From positions 186,001-250,000 of the forward strand of contig NZ_AZDI01000002.1 of assembly GCF_001434695.1 (NCBI RefSeq): a stretch of 64,000 nt of DNA. Direction: 5' to 3'. The position numbers were made by a program, and so were the translations under genes. Position 1 is the stretch's first letter, and each line of letters begins with the position of its first letter. This document shows, piece after piece, positions 1 to 9,794 of the stretch. The notes beneath the pieces were generated by a model. The model saw nothing but the letters and a program-made list of their open reading frames with translations, searched no databases and was not told where the DNA came from. This DNA is from Dellaglioa algida DSM 15638 (GTDB lineage: Bacteria; Bacillota; Bacilli; Lactobacillales; Lactobacillaceae).

Positions 1-264
1 TTAATCGAAGCTTATCCACAAGGCTTAATTGTTCAATTAACGTTCCACAGTACTCAGACGCAAATGCCTATTATCTCTGAAATGTTAAGACAAATTCCAG
101 AAATTGATTTTAATATCGTTGAAGGATCAATTCATCAAACACAAGGTGGTCCGATTGGAACATTATATATTCAATTAACTGGACCAAAAGAAAGTTTGGA
201 TCAAGCCATTCCATTCTTACAAAAAATGAAAGTAGAAACGGAGGTGCTTCATTATGGGGACTAA
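1..264 (+). CDS. metN: MetN, methionine ABC transporter ATPase (3' end only)
   Basis: Frame 1 is open from the first base to the stop at 264 and encodes the last 87 residues of a protein whose 5' part lies outside the window. The segment looks like the NIL regulatory domain found at the C-terminus of MetN: a YPQGLIVQLTF strand, then a ferredoxin-like alternation ending in VETEVLHYGD. In MetN this domain binds methionine and inhibits transport. The stop overlaps the start of the permease gene by 11 bases, the usual metN-metI coupling. The ATPase motifs are not in the window, so the call rests on this domain and on the next two genes. Confidence 0.85.
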   Translation, partial: LIEAYPQGLIVQLTFHSTQTQMPIISEMLRQIPEIDFNIVEGSIHQTQGGPIGTLYIQLTGPKESLDQAIPFLQKMKVETEVLHYGD

Positions 265-958
265 TACGTGGGCATCATATTTTAATTTTAGCGCCGTTAA
301 TTGGGTCGATTTTTGGGCGAATACTTGGGAAACAATCAGTATGACATTGATTTCTACCATCGCGGTTGCCATTCTAGGTATTCTCCTGGGTCTGATTCTG
401 TTTGAAACAAAGCAGAAAACGACGGGTAAGATAATGATCTGGTCTAAAGTCATTAATTGGGTTGTTTCAGCTTTAGTTAATATCTTTCGCTCAATTCCAT
501 TTATTATTTTAATTGTGCTATTATTACCATTCACAAAAGCTTTAGTTGGTTCGATTATTGGTCCAGTTGCTGCTTTACCGGCTTTGATTATTTCCGCAGC
601 ACCATTTTATGCACGGATGGTCGAGTTAGCTTTTCGCGAAATTGATTACGGTGTTATTGAAGCTGCCGAAGCAATGGGCGCTAATAAAATACAAATCATT
701 TGGAAAGTGTTGTTGCGAGAAAGTTTACCGGCATTAATTTCTGGTGTTACGGTTACGGGAATTACAATTATTGGGTATACGGCGATGGCCGGGACAATCG
801 GAGCCGGGGGCCTAGGAAATTGGGCCTTTATCGAAGGCTACGGAGCTAATAATAATACTGTCACATTAGTTGCAACGGTAACGATTATTATTATTGTGGC
901 CATTTTCCAACTTATTGGAGATCAATCGGCTAAACTAATTGATAAGCGGAATAACTAG
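254..958 (+). CDS. metI: Methionine ABC transporter permease
   Basis: A 234-residue integral membrane protein of the MetI family, the channel of the D/L-methionine importer. It has an N-terminal amphipathic stretch, then about five hydrophobic segments. The cytoplasmic EAA loop is visible around residues 137-155 (EAAEAMGANKIQIIWKVLL), which docks on MetN. A GGAGGTG ribosome-binding site lies 7 bases before the ATG, inside the end of metN. The lipoprotein gene follows 10 bases downstream, so the three form one operon. Confidence 0.92.
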   Translation: MGTNTWASYFNFSAVNWVDFWANTWETISMTLISTIAVAILGILLGLILFETKQKTTGKIMIWSKVINWVVSALVNIFRSIPFIILIVLLLPFTKALVGSIIGPVAALPALIISAAPFYARMVELAFREIDYGVIEAAEAMGANKIQIIWKVLLRESLPALISGVTVTGITIIGYTAMAGTIGAGGLGNWAFIEGYGANNNTVTLVATVTIIIIVAIFQLIGDQSAKLIDKRNN

Positions 959-968
959 GGAGGGATAT

Positions 969-1784
969 ATGATGAAAATAAATAAGAAACTATTTTTTTC
1001 ACTTCTCTTTGTGATAATTCTGTTAACTGGGTGTGGAAAACGAGCGGATGATAAAAATACGCTGGTTGTGGGTGCTAGTAATATTCCACATGCCGAGATA
1101 TTGGCTCATGTAAAGCCAATGTTGGCAAAAGAAGGTATCGACTTAAAAGTAAAGGTCTTTCAGGATTATGTAATGCCTAATAAGGCGACAGAATCTGAAG
1201 ATTTGGACGCTAACTATTTTCAACATAAACCATTTTTAGATAATTGGGATAAACAGAATAATGGTGACCTTATTAGTGTCGGGAACGTTCATTTAGAGCC
1301 AATTGGCGTTTACTCTAAACGAGTTAAACGATTGACTGACTTAAAGAAGGGGAGCACCGTTCTTGTATCCAACAGTATTTCAGATTATGGGCGTGTACTA
1401 ACTATTTTTAAAGATACCGGGCTGATTACTTTGAAAAAAGGAACAGATGTTGCGACGGCAAACTTTAACGATATTCAAACGAATAAGTTAGAGTTAAACT
1501 TTAAACATACTTATGAACCTAAATTAATGTCCGATTTATACGCAAATGATGAGGGCGCGGCGGTTGTGATCAATGCAAATTACGCCGTTGAGGCGGGATT
1601 GAATCCGATGAAACAAGCCATCTCGTTGGAAAGTAATACATCGTCTTATGCGAATTTAGTCGCCGTTACACCAAAAAATAAAAATAACCCGGCTATTAAG
1701 AAATTGGTTGAAGCGTTACAATCAAAAGATACCCAAAAGTGGATATTAACTAAATATAAGGGTGCGGTGATTCCGGCCAAATAA
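969..1784 (+). CDS. metQ: Methionine-binding lipoprotein MetQ (NlpA family)
   Basis: A 271-residue substrate-binding lipoprotein of the NlpA/MetQ family. The N-terminus has a short basic stretch, a hydrophobic core and the lipobox LLTGC, so the mature protein would be anchored through Cys near residue 21. The body has typical NlpA features, such as NIPHAEIL near the start and DLDANYFQHKPFL. I chose the ATG at 969 because AGGGAGGG at 957-964 sits just before it; a second ATG follows at 972. An upstream in-frame TTG at 939 overlaps metI and has no ribosome-binding site. Confidence 0.92.
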   Translation: MMKINKKLFFSLLFVIILLTGCGKRADDKNTLVVGASNIPHAEILAHVKPMLAKEGIDLKVKVFQDYVMPNKATESEDLDANYFQHKPFLDNWDKQNNGDLISVGNVHLEPIGVYSKRVKRLTDLKKGSTVLVSNSISDYGRVLTIFKDTGLITLKKGTDVATANFNDIQTNKLELNFKHTYEPKLMSDLYANDEGAAVVINANYAVEAGLNPMKQAISLESNTSSYANLVAVTPKNKNNPAIKKLVEALQSKDTQKWILTKYKGAVIPAK

Positions 1785-1829
1785 AAAGAATTGAAACTAG
1801 TGACTAATTAACTAGTTTCAATTCTTTTT
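1783..1829. terminator. Bidirectional terminator after metQ
   Basis: A 19-bp perfect inverted repeat (1783-1801 and 1811-1829) with a 9-base loop, flanked by A and T runs. It lies between two convergent genes and can end both the metNIQ transcript and the opposing amidotransferase gene, whose stop codon it touches. Confidence 0.9.
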
Positions 1830-2544
1830 ATTTTTCAATTTTATTGATTAACCATTTAAAAATAGCTAAATCTGATTGATTTCTTGTAAATGACATTTCG
1901 GGGTGCCATTGAACGGCAAGAATTCGATTGTCATCGCTGACTAATCCTTCAACTAACCCATCTGGGCTCTCCGCAATAGCGACCAAAGAATCGCCTAATT
2001 GATTAATTGCTTGATGATGGTAGGTATTAACGCGATAATTTTGACCGTAAACTTCTGAAAGGTAACTATTTGGTTCAATTGAAATGGAATGAGTGGCATA
2101 TTCTGGTAAAGTTGGATCTTGTAAATGTCTAACTTTCCAATCTGGATATTCAGATAAATCTTGATATAACGTGCCACCAAAGGCAACATTTAGTATCTGA
2201 AGTCCACGGCAAATACCAAGTATGGGCATATTACGAGAATTAGCGTCTTTAATTAAGGCCATTTCCATTTCATCACGAGGTGGGTTCAGTTCTTGTAATT
2301 TTGGATGAGGTTCTTGTCCATATAATTCAGGCGAGATATCTTGACCGCCTGTTAATAATAAACCGTCCACCAAATCAAGATATTTCGATGCATCATCCAA
2401 ATTTGTTGGAATAATTAATGGTAAGCCACCAACTTTGAAGATAGCATCAATATAACCTTGGGGTGTATAAGTTATTTCGTCCATGTGCAGGCCTTCAATT
2501 GGGTTCCGGTTAGGATTCCCAACAATACCAATAATAGGTTTCAT
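1828..2544 (-). CDS. Class I glutamine amidotransferase-like hydrolase (peptidase C26, PuuD-like)
   Basis: A 238-residue protein of the gamma-glutamyl-gamma-aminobutyrate hydrolase family. The nucleophile elbow GICRGLQ puts the catalytic Cys near residue 112. The His-Glu pair is in VQWHPEMS near the C-terminus, and GLLLTGGQDI forms the oxyanion region. Family members hydrolyse gamma-glutamyl amides such as gamma-glutamyl-GABA; the actual substrate here is unknown. It is a single gene facing metQ. Its start has a GAGGA ribosome-binding site (CTCCTC on the + strand near 2551). Confidence 0.85.
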   Translation of the reverse strand: MKPIIGIVGNPNRNPIEGLHMDEITYTPQGYIDAIFKVGGLPLIIPTNLDDASKYLDLVDGLLLTGGQDISPELYGQEPHPKLQELNPPRDEMEMALIKDANSRNMPILGICRGLQILNVAFGGTLYQDLSEYPDWKVRHLQDPTLPEYATHSISIEPNSYLSEVYGQNYRVNTYHHQAINQLGDSLVAIAESPDGLVEGLVSDDNRILAVQWHPEMSFTRNQSDLAIFKWLINKIEK

Positions 2545-2679
2545 AAATAATCCTCCTCAAAATTTACTTTTTCTAAGTTTAACTTAATTAAATAAAGATT
2601 GCTAGGATTGACGCTTCATTGAAATGGGCAATTTATTGAGATAGAATGGAATATATTAATAAATCGGAGGAATGCTAAA

Positions 2680-3462
2680 ATGTCGACACTTGAAGTTAAA
2701 AATTTGCATGTAGAGATTGAAGATAAAGAAATTCTAAAAGGCGTCAACCTAAAGATGGCGACAGGCGAAGTCCATGCGATTATGGGTCCGAATGGTACAG
2801 GTAAATCAACTTTATCCGAAGCTATTATGGGTAACCCCGCATATAAAGCAACTGAGGGTGAGGTCTTGTTGAACGGTGTTAATATTTTAGAATTACCAGT
2901 TGATGAACGGGCTCGAGCAGGACTATTCTTAGCCATGCAATACCCCTCAGAAATTCCTGGGATCACAAATGCTGAATTTTTGCGTGCAGCAATTAATGCC
3001 CGGCGCCCGGAAGATAACCAAATTCCAATTAGAGAATTTTTAAAAAAGTTGGATAAAATGATGACGACTTTAGACATGACTGAAGAAATGTCTGATCGTT
3101 ATTTAAATGAAGGTTTTTCGGGCGGTGAAAAGAAACGAAATGAAATATTACAATTAATGATGATTGAACCAAAATTTGCGATATTGGATGAAATTGACTC
3201 TGGGTTAGATATCGATGCGCTAAAAGTCGTTTCTAGAGGCGTTAATGAAATGTTAAAAAATGCTGAGTTTGGGACATTGATGATTACACATTATCAACGA
3301 TTATTGAATTATATTGTGCCAGACGTTGTGCACGTTATGATGGACGGACGTGTGGTTAAAACGGGTGGTGCCGAGCTAGCAGAGAAATTAGAAGCAGAAG
3401 GCTATGCGGGATTACGCGATGAATTAGGCTTGGACGTTGTACTAACTGACGAGAATGTCTAG
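2680..3462 (+). CDS. sufC: SufC, Fe-S cluster assembly ATPase
   Basis: A 260-residue ABC-type ATPase and first gene of the suf operon. Walker A is GPNGTGKST, the signature is SGGEKKRNE and Walker B is FAILDEIDSG, all typical of SufC, which has no membrane partner. It forms the SufBCD scaffold with the two related proteins encoded nearby. TCGGAGG precedes the ATG at suitable spacing. The stop at 3462 is 13 bases before the sufD start. Confidence 0.96.
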   Translation: MSTLEVKNLHVEIEDKEILKGVNLKMATGEVHAIMGPNGTGKSTLSEAIMGNPAYKATEGEVLLNGVNILELPVDERARAGLFLAMQYPSEIPGITNAEFLRAAINARRPEDNQIPIREFLKKLDKMMTTLDMTEEMSDRYLNEGFSGGEKKRNEILQLMMIEPKFAILDEIDSGLDIDALKVVSRGVNEMLKNAEFGTLMITHYQRLLNYIVPDVVHVMMDGRVVKTGGAELAEKLEAEGYAGLRDELGLDVVLTDENV

Positions 3463-3475
3463 TGGAGGCCATAAA

Positions 3476-4768
3476 ATGAGTGACTTAAAGGTCTTAGAAC
3501 AAAGCGTGATTGATTTCTCTAACTTAAAAAAGGAACCTGGGTGGTTTCAAAAATTAAGAAAAGCTGCCTTCACTAAAATGACTATGTTGGAGCTTCCTTC
3601 ATTTGAGAAAATCAGATATCAAAGGTGGCCCATTATACCTAAACAAACGCTTTTGGAATCTAGAAAAGTTGAATTAGATCAAAAAAGGGCAGTTGGAAAT
3701 ACGGTCGTGCAGGTCGGATCGCGAACGTTAAGTTTGAAATTAACAAATGAATTAAAACAAAAAAATGTTATTATTTGTGATTGGGAAACTGCATTGATAG
3801 AGCACTCGGACTTAATTCAAAAATATTTTATGACGAAGGCGGTTAAATGGGACGCTGATAGGTTAACGGCAGCACATTTAGCACAGTTAACGAGTGGCTT
3901 GTTCATTTATGTTCCTAGAAATGTTGAACTGGATGAACCCATTACGAGTTACTTGACACAAGATGCGCGTGACGGACAAGACTATGTGCATCATGTCTTG
4001 ATCGTTGCGGCAGAGAATAGTCGTTTTTCATATTTGGAAAATCGAGATACATTAGGCAACGAGACAACAACTGCAAATATTATTGTTGAAGTCATTGCTG
4101 AACAAAATAGTCACGTAAAATTTGCCGGAGTGGATCAACTAGGAGAGACAACAACTGCCTATATTAATCGACGGGGTTATTTGCTTGATAATGCCAAAAT
4201 AGATTGGTCCATCGGACTGCTTAACGATGGGAATATTATTGGCGATTTTGATTCTGATTTAATTGGTGCTGGGGCTCACGCAGACGTTAAAGTTGTTGCT
4301 ATCTCGACGGGAAATCAAATTCAGGGAATCGATACACGGGTGACTAATTACGGAAAACATTCGATTGGTCAAATTCTGCAACACGGTGTGATTTTATCGC
4401 GATCGACTTTAACCTTTAATGGAATTGGACATATTATTAAAGGCGCAAAGGGCGCAAATGCACAGCAAGAAAGTCGCGTATTAATGTTATCCACAAAAGC
4501 GCGTGGAGATGCTAATCCGATTCTATTAATTGATGAAAATGATGTACAAGCTGGACATGCAGCGAGTGTTGGACGCGTTAATCAAGAACAATTATATTAC
4601 TTGATGAGTCGCGGCTTACATAAAGAAGGAGCAGAACGATTAGTTATTCGTGGATTTTTAGGACCGGTCTTAACAGCCATTCCGGCAGCTGATGTACGTG
4701 AACGACTCATTGAAACGATAGAAGGGAAACTCATTAATGGCCAAAAATTTGAAAAAGTATCGCGCTGA
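3476..4768 (+). CDS. sufD: SufD, Fe-S cluster scaffold subunit
   Basis: A 430-residue SufB/SufD-family protein. The C-terminal half has the family beta-helix and the conserved stretch DENDVQAGHAASVGRVN, followed by [10 protein letters not shown], also found in SufB. It forms the SufBC2D scaffold. I start it at 3476 because GTGGAGG at 3463-3468 serves this ATG. An in-frame ATG at 3455 would overlap sufC. The 3' end overlaps sufS by 32 bases. Confidence 0.95.
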   Translation: MSDLKVLEQSVIDFSNLKKEPGWFQKLRKAAFTKMTMLELPSFEKIRYQRWPIIPKQTLLESRKVELDQKRAVGNTVVQVGSRTLSLKLTNELKQKNVIICDWETALIEHSDLIQKYFMTKAVKWDADRLTAAHLAQLTSGLFIYVPRNVELDEPITSYLTQDARDGQDYVHHVLIVAAENSRFSYLENRDTLGNETTTANIIVEVIAEQNSHVKFAGVDQLGETTTAYINRRGYLLDNAKIDWSIGLLNDGNIIGDFDSDLIGAGAHADVKVVAISTGNQIQGIDTRVTNYGKHSIGQILQHGVILSRSTLTFNGIGHIIKGAKGANAQQESRVLMLSTKARGDANPILLIDENDVQAGHAASVGRVNQEQLYYLMSRGLHKEGAERLVIRGFLGPVLTAIPAADVRERLIETIEGKLINGQKFEKVSR

Positions 4769-5975
4769 TTTTCCTATTTTAAAGCAACTTGTGAATGATG
4801 AACCACTTATTTATTTCGATAATGCCGCAACTGTTCAGAAACCGCAAGTCGTTATTGATACCATTTCGCATTACTATGAACATGATAACGCGAACGTTCA
4901 TCGAGGTGTGCATACCTTGGCTGAACGTGCGACTGAACAATTTGAAGCAACACGCCAATTGGTAGCGGATTTTATTCACTCAAAAAGTGCTGATGAGATT
5001 TTGTTTACGAAAGGAACAACTGAAAGCCTGAACTTAGTGGCACAAGGATTTGCACAGAATCGTTTGAAACCTGGGGATGAGATATTAATTTCAATTATGG
5101 AACATCACAGTAATCTCGTTCCTTGGCAACAAGTCGCACAAAAGACTGGCGCAAAGCTAGTTTACGTTGGGTTAACGGACGATGGGCGTTTAGACATTAA
5201 TGATGCAAGACAAAAAATGACAGGCAAAACAAAAATTGTGTCATTAACTCAGATCTCAAATGTTTTAGGTAGTATTACACCGATTAAGGAATTAACGCGT
5301 ATGGCGCATCATATTGGCGCCATCGTTATCTGTGATGGGGCACAATCAGTGCCCAACATGCCAATTGATGTACGAGATTTGGATGTCGATTTTTTTGCTT
5401 TTTCAGGCCATAAAATGGGTGCTGCAACCGGTATCGGTGTTTTGTATGGAAAAAATACGTATTTAAATGATATGCAGCCACTTGAATTTGGTGGCGAAAT
5501 GATTGATTTCGTTGAGGAACAACGATCAACTTTTAAAGAAGTTCCTTGGAAATTTGAAGCCGGAACACCGAACATTGAGGGTGTTATTTCTTTGGGTGCG
5601 ACAATTAATTATTTAAAAGAAGTTGGGATGGTTAATATTCATGCTCATGAGCAAGTTTTAGTTGCTGATTTAATACCTATGTTAAAGGCAATCCCGGGTG
5701 TAGTTGTTTACGGACCGACTGATATTGAACAACGTTCAGGCGTTATTTCATTTAATTTAGTAAATTTACATCCACACGACGTCGCAACGGCTCTGGATAT
5801 GCAAGGAATTGCTGTTCGCGCAGGGCACCACTGTGCGCAACCGCTAATGAAACGGATGGGCGTTTCATCAACCGTTCGAATTAGTTTGTATCTATATAAT
5901 ACGTTAGAAGAAAATCAAAAATTTATTGAAGCGTTAATCGCCACAAAGGAGTTCTTTAAAAATGGGACTATCTAA
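4737..5975 (+). CDS. sufS: SufS, cysteine desulfurase
   Basis: A 412-residue PLP-dependent group II cysteine desulfurase that supplies persulfide sulfur to SufU. The PLP lysine is in FSGHKMG (K226). The catalytic Cys is in RAGHHCAQ (C366), the arrangement of SufS rather than IscS. It starts inside sufD, which suggests translational coupling, and overlaps sufU by 14 bases. A second desulfurase at 35477 belongs to the thiI pathway. Confidence 0.96.
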   Translation: MAKNLKKYRADFPILKQLVNDEPLIYFDNAATVQKPQVVIDTISHYYEHDNANVHRGVHTLAERATEQFEATRQLVADFIHSKSADEILFTKGTTESLNLVAQGFAQNRLKPGDEILISIMEHHSNLVPWQQVAQKTGAKLVYVGLTDDGRLDINDARQKMTGKTKIVSLTQISNVLGSITPIKELTRMAHHIGAIVICDGAQSVPNMPIDVRDLDVDFFAFSGHKMGAATGIGVLYGKNTYLNDMQPLEFGGEMIDFVEEQRSTFKEVPWKFEAGTPNIEGVISLGATINYLKEVGMVNIHAHEQVLVADLIPMLKAIPGVVVYGPTDIEQRSGVISFNLVNLHPHDVATALDMQGIAVRAGHHCAQPLMKRMGVSSTVRISLYLYNTLEENQKFIEALIATKEFFKNGTI

Positions 5976-6393
5976 ATTAGATAATTTATATCGCCAAGTT
6001 ATTTTAGAACATGCAACCCACCCACATCACCATGGATCATTGGATGATAGTGAAAAAACAATCGAGCTTAGAAATCCAACTTGTGGAGATGTCTTAAAAG
6101 TTGAACTTATTATGGCGAATGATAAAGTTCAAAAAGTGGCTTTCTCTGGGACGGGATGCACAATTAGTCAGGCATCTGCGAGTATGATGACAGATGAAAT
6201 AATTGGTAAATCAAAAGAAGAGATAGAAGAAATGGTCACAATATTTTCAGAAATGGTTATGGGTCAAGAGATTGATGATGACCTTTTAGGTGAAGCGGCT
6301 ATTTTAGAAGGCGTCGCACAATTTCCCGCACGGATTAAATGTGCAACGTTAGCTTGGAAAGCGGCGTATCAAGCCGTTAACTTAGAAAATTAG
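5962..6393 (+). CDS. sufU: SufU, zinc-dependent sulfurtransferase
   Basis: A 143-residue SufU. The zinc/sulfur ligands fall at C41 and D43 (NPTCGD), C66 (GTGCTISQAS) and C128 (RIKCATLAW), as I recall them for Bacillus subtilis SufU. SufU takes persulfide from SufS and passes it to the SufBCD scaffold. It overlaps sufS and is followed 15 bases later by sufB. Confidence 0.95.
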   Translation: MGLSKLDNLYRQVILEHATHPHHHGSLDDSEKTIELRNPTCGDVLKVELIMANDKVQKVAFSGTGCTISQASASMMTDEIIGKSKEEIEEMVTIFSEMVMGQEIDDDLLGEAAILEGVAQFPARIKCATLAWKAAYQAVNLEN

Positions 6394-6408
6394 AAAGGAG
6401 GGTTCAGT

Positions 6409-7803
6409 GTGAAAGAATTAGATGTTGGTGGTGAATATGAATATGGTTTTAAAGATGATTTTGAACCGATTTATTCAACCGGCCGTGGGTTAACCGAGGC
6501 AACCGTTCGAGAAATATCTGCAGCTAAGAATGAGCCAGAATGGATGTTAGACTATCGACTTCGTGCATTCGCTTTGTATGAAAAAATGCCCATGCCAAGT
6601 TTCGGACCTGATTTATCGCAATTAGATTTAGCGAACATGCGTTATTTTCAAAGAGCGAGTGATACTATTGCCAGAGATTGGGACGACGTACCAGATAAAA
6701 TTAAAGAGACCTTCGATCGACTAGGTGTACCAGAAGCCGAACGTAAATATTTAGCCGGCTCTTCAGCGCAATATGAGTCAGAAGTCGTTTACCATCATAT
6801 GCGGGAAGATTTCGAAAAATTAGGGATTATTTTTATGGATACTGATTCTGCCCTTCAAGAGTATCCTGAACTAGTCAAACAGTATTTTGGTAAATTAGTG
6901 CCTGCTTCAAATAATAAATTTTCTGCTTTGAACTCGGCCGTTTGGTCTGGTGGTACTTTTATCTATGTGCCTAAAGGTGTGAAGACAGAAGTTCCCATTC
7001 AAAGTTATTTTAGAATTAATGCTGAGAACACGGGACAATTTGAACGAACGTTGATTATTGTTGATGAAGGCGCAAGTGTGAACTATGTTGAGGGATGTAC
7101 GGCACCTAATTATTCAGCAGATAGTTTACATGCTGCTGTCGTAGAAGTGAATGTCATGAAGGATGCCTACTGTCGTTACACGACGATTCAAAATTGGTCG
7201 GATAACGTATATAGTTTAGAGACTAAACGTGCGAGAGCTCTAGAAAATGCGACTATGGAGTGGGTTGACGGGAACCTTGGATCAAAAGTCACGATGAAAT
7301 ATCCAAGTATTTATTTAGACGGACAAGGCGCGCATGGCACAATGCTATCAATTGCATTTGCAGGTGGGAATATCATCCAAGATACTGGTGCAAAAATGAT
7401 TCATAATGCGAAAAAGACAACTTCTTCTATTGTGTCTAAGTCATTATGTAAAGATGGCGGTCGAGTTGATTATCGTGGGTACTTAAAATTTGGCCGACAT
7501 AGTGATGGTTCGTTTGCGCATGTTGAATGCGACACAATTATTATGGACGATCAATCCGCAAGCGATACGATTCCGTTTAACGAAATTTTGAATGGAAATG
7601 TGTCAATGGAACATGAAGCGAAAGTTTCTAAAATTTCTGAAGAACAATTGTATTATTTAATGAGTCGCGGTATTTCTGAAGCCAAGGCAACGGAGATGAT
7701 TGTAATGGGATTTGTTGAACCTTTTACGAAGGAATTACCAATGGAATACGCCGTTGAGTTGAACCGTTTGATTGAGTATCAGATGGAAGGATCAGTTGGG
7801 TAA
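6409..7803 (+). CDS. sufB: SufB, Fe-S cluster scaffold subunit
   Basis: A 464-residue SufB, last gene of the SUF operon. It has [13 protein letters not shown] in the first half and the C-terminal [19 protein letters not shown] stretch shared by the SufB family. The start is a GTG at 6409 with AAAGGAGGG at 6394-6402; no better ATG exists. No terminator follows: the accessory ATPase gene begins 23 bases downstream, so read-through into the island is likely. Confidence 0.96.
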   Translation: MKELDVGGEYEYGFKDDFEPIYSTGRGLTEATVREISAAKNEPEWMLDYRLRAFALYEKMPMPSFGPDLSQLDLANMRYFQRASDTIARDWDDVPDKIKETFDRLGVPEAERKYLAGSSAQYESEVVYHHMREDFEKLGIIFMDTDSALQEYPELVKQYFGKLVPASNNKFSALNSAVWSGGTFIYVPKGVKTEVPIQSYFRINAENTGQFERTLIIVDEGASVNYVEGCTAPNYSADSLHAAVVEVNVMKDAYCRYTTIQNWSDNVYSLETKRARALENATMEWVDGNLGSKVTMKYPSIYLDGQGAHGTMLSIAFAGGNIIQDTGAKMIHNAKKTTSSIVSKSLCKDGGRVDYRGYLKFGRHSDGSFAHVECDTIIMDDQSASDTIPFNEILNGNVSMEHEAKVSKISEEQLYYLMSRGISEAKATEMIVMGFVEPFTKELPMEYAVELNRLIEYQMEGSVG

Positions 7804-7826
7804 ATCAGTAATTATTGGGAGGAAAA

Positions 7827-9732
7827 ATGGAAATTAAAAATAAAATTACCGAAATAATAATAAGTTTAAAGAGTGTTAGTACTGAAATTATTGGAATAAA
7901 TGATGAAAAACTCAAAGAAAATGAAGTCATTCAAGAACTACCAGCTCTTATGGAAAAAACAATTAAAATAATTAGTGAAAATAAAATTTTTGATGAAAAT
8001 AATACAAAACAATTAAATACTTTAATTGATGAAGTTATTGATAGATACAATACCCGATTTTTAAGTATACAAAATGAATATTATTCTGATGTTTTACACA
8101 AATATATAAATATTCAAGATACTGTCAATAATTTAGTGATGGAATTTAAACGAATTAATTATTTATCAATGATTCGTGATAAAAATGCTGTATTAGTCGG
8201 TGGTAACGGAGCCGGTAAATCTAGTTTTGCAAGTTACTTGAAGGAATCAATGGCACAAAATATTGTTGTAATACCTGCTCAGAAATTTTTATTTTATAAA
8301 AAAAATATACAGTCTTTATATCTCACAGATAAAAGAACAATGAGAAATATTCAACAAACTAATTTTATTGGAAAAGGAAAATTTACCGGTGATGAACAGA
8401 CTTATGTGGTTAGTCAGTATATGGATGAATTATCTGAATTATTTTCTAAATTAATAACAGTTATTGCAAATGAACAAGTTGAGGAACAAAATCAGGCATT
8501 TAAAATAGAGGATATGAGTAAAGTAAAGCGAGAAAAGACTACTTTATATAAAGTAAACCAATTGTGGAAAGCACTTATTCCCGATATTAATTTAGAACTT
8601 GATACAATAAATCGGACATTAGAACCTAAAAAAAAATGAACATATCTATTCAATAAATTCTATGAGTGATGGTGAAAAAGCAATTTTGTATTATATTTGT
8701 CAGGTTTTTTTAGCAGAACCCAATAGTTTCATCGTAGTTGATGAACCTGAAACATTTTTAAATGTTTCCAATTTTAGTAGATTGTGGGATAGTTTAGAGG
8801 AATACAGACAAGATTGTAAATTTATATACATTTCCCATACAATTGATTTTATAGTGAGTCGATCTAATACAGATATGTTATGGTGTAAAAATTTTTCATA
8901 TCCGGATAATTGGAGTATTGAGAGAATAGATGACGAGGGTAACTTAACTAATGAATTTCCTAAAGAATTACTTTCAGAAATATTAGGTGCTAGAATACCT
9001 ATTCTTTTTTGTGAGGGTAAACAAGATTCAGACGATTATTTTGTTTACAGCAATTTATTTAGAGAAAAAGTAGTAGTAGTTCCAGTTGGAGGGCATACCC
9101 AGGTTATTCAATACACAAAGGCCTACAATAATTCACTAGTTTTAGATAATAATTGTGCATACGGAATTATTGATTCTGACCTGATGAGTGATGAGCAAAT
9201 TATAAGCTATCGAGGAGATAATATATACACATTACCCTTTAATGAAATAGAAATGATTTTTTTTACTGAAGATGTAATGACAAGTGTTTTAGAAAATAAT
9301 TTTTCGGAAGATGATACTAATTCTAAAATAAAGTGCTTTACCGAAGAATTTTTTGCAAAAGTAAAGAAAGAAAGAAAAGTGATAGTTAGTCAATCTATAA
9401 AAAAATATTTAGATAACCAACTTTCAAATTATAGGGTTAATAGTAAAGAATCTAGTAGTTCAATGTTGACTGAAATAAACAATTGGCTAGAAGCATTAAA
9501 TATAAGTGAAATGGAAAAAGAGAGTACGGATAATTTAGATAAAGTAATTGTAGAAAGAAAATATGAAGATCTTTTGAAACTATCTTCTCAAAAAAAGGCC
9601 ATCTCTATTCGACTTTCCAATAAATTATTAGATAGTGGATACATGAATAAGGCGAAGTTTCAGCTAAGTACGAATAGAATGTTGTTAGAAAACATTAAGA
9701 ATAAATATTTTCAACATATTACATTTAAGTAA
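7827..9732 (+). pseudogene. ABC-type ATPase fused to DUF4435 (TOPRIM-like) domain, frameshifted at an A9 run; PARIS AriA-AriB-like
   Basis: Two frames, 7827-8639 and 8629-9732, join into one 634-residue protein if one A is skipped at 8628-8636. The join reads PKKNEHIYSINSMSDGEK, which restores an ABC signature. Domains: a helical N-terminus (1-115); Walker A GGNGAGKSS (about 126-134); signature SDGEK just after the break; Walker B FIVVDEPE; and H-loop YISHTIDF. The C-terminal half has ILFCEGKQDS, GIIDSD and FNEIEMIFF, the pattern I know from DUF4435/TOPRIM-like domains. ATPase plus DUF4435 is the make-up of the PARIS defence system (AriA + AriB), including single-chain versions. The start ATG follows GGGAGG; an upstream TTG at 7815 has no ribosome-binding site. 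As read it would give a 270-residue ATPase fragment. Much more AT-rich than sufB. An OLD-family relative is the alternative. Confidence 0.7.
8628..8636 (+). repeat. A9 homopolymer at the frameshift point
   Basis: Nine consecutive A residues followed directly by TGA. With eight As the ATPase/DUF4435 gene is continuous; with nine it stops after Pro-Lys-Lys-Lys. A runs of this length are known sites of replication slippage and RNA polymerase slippage. Confidence 0.9.
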
Positions 9733-9794
9733 GTGTACATCAGAATATTCTATAAATTCTCTGAAAAGAGAATAGGGTTAACAATAGTTTAAGT

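Noticed and set aside
4737-4768. sufD and sufS overlap by 32 bases, which could suggest a frameshift.
   Set aside because: Both proteins are full length with normal ends, and overlaps occur throughout this operon (also sufS-sufU). It is translational coupling.
7827-9732. The ATPase gene as a GajA/OLD nuclease of a Gabija system.
   Set aside because: No UvrD-like GajB helicase is adjacent, and the second half looks more like DUF4435 than an OLD TOPRIM. Kept only as an alternative.
9756-9773. Hairpin ATTCTCT-GAAA-AGAGAAT as a terminator of the ATPase gene.
   Set aside because: Only 7 bp, AT-rich and with no T run; too weak to call.
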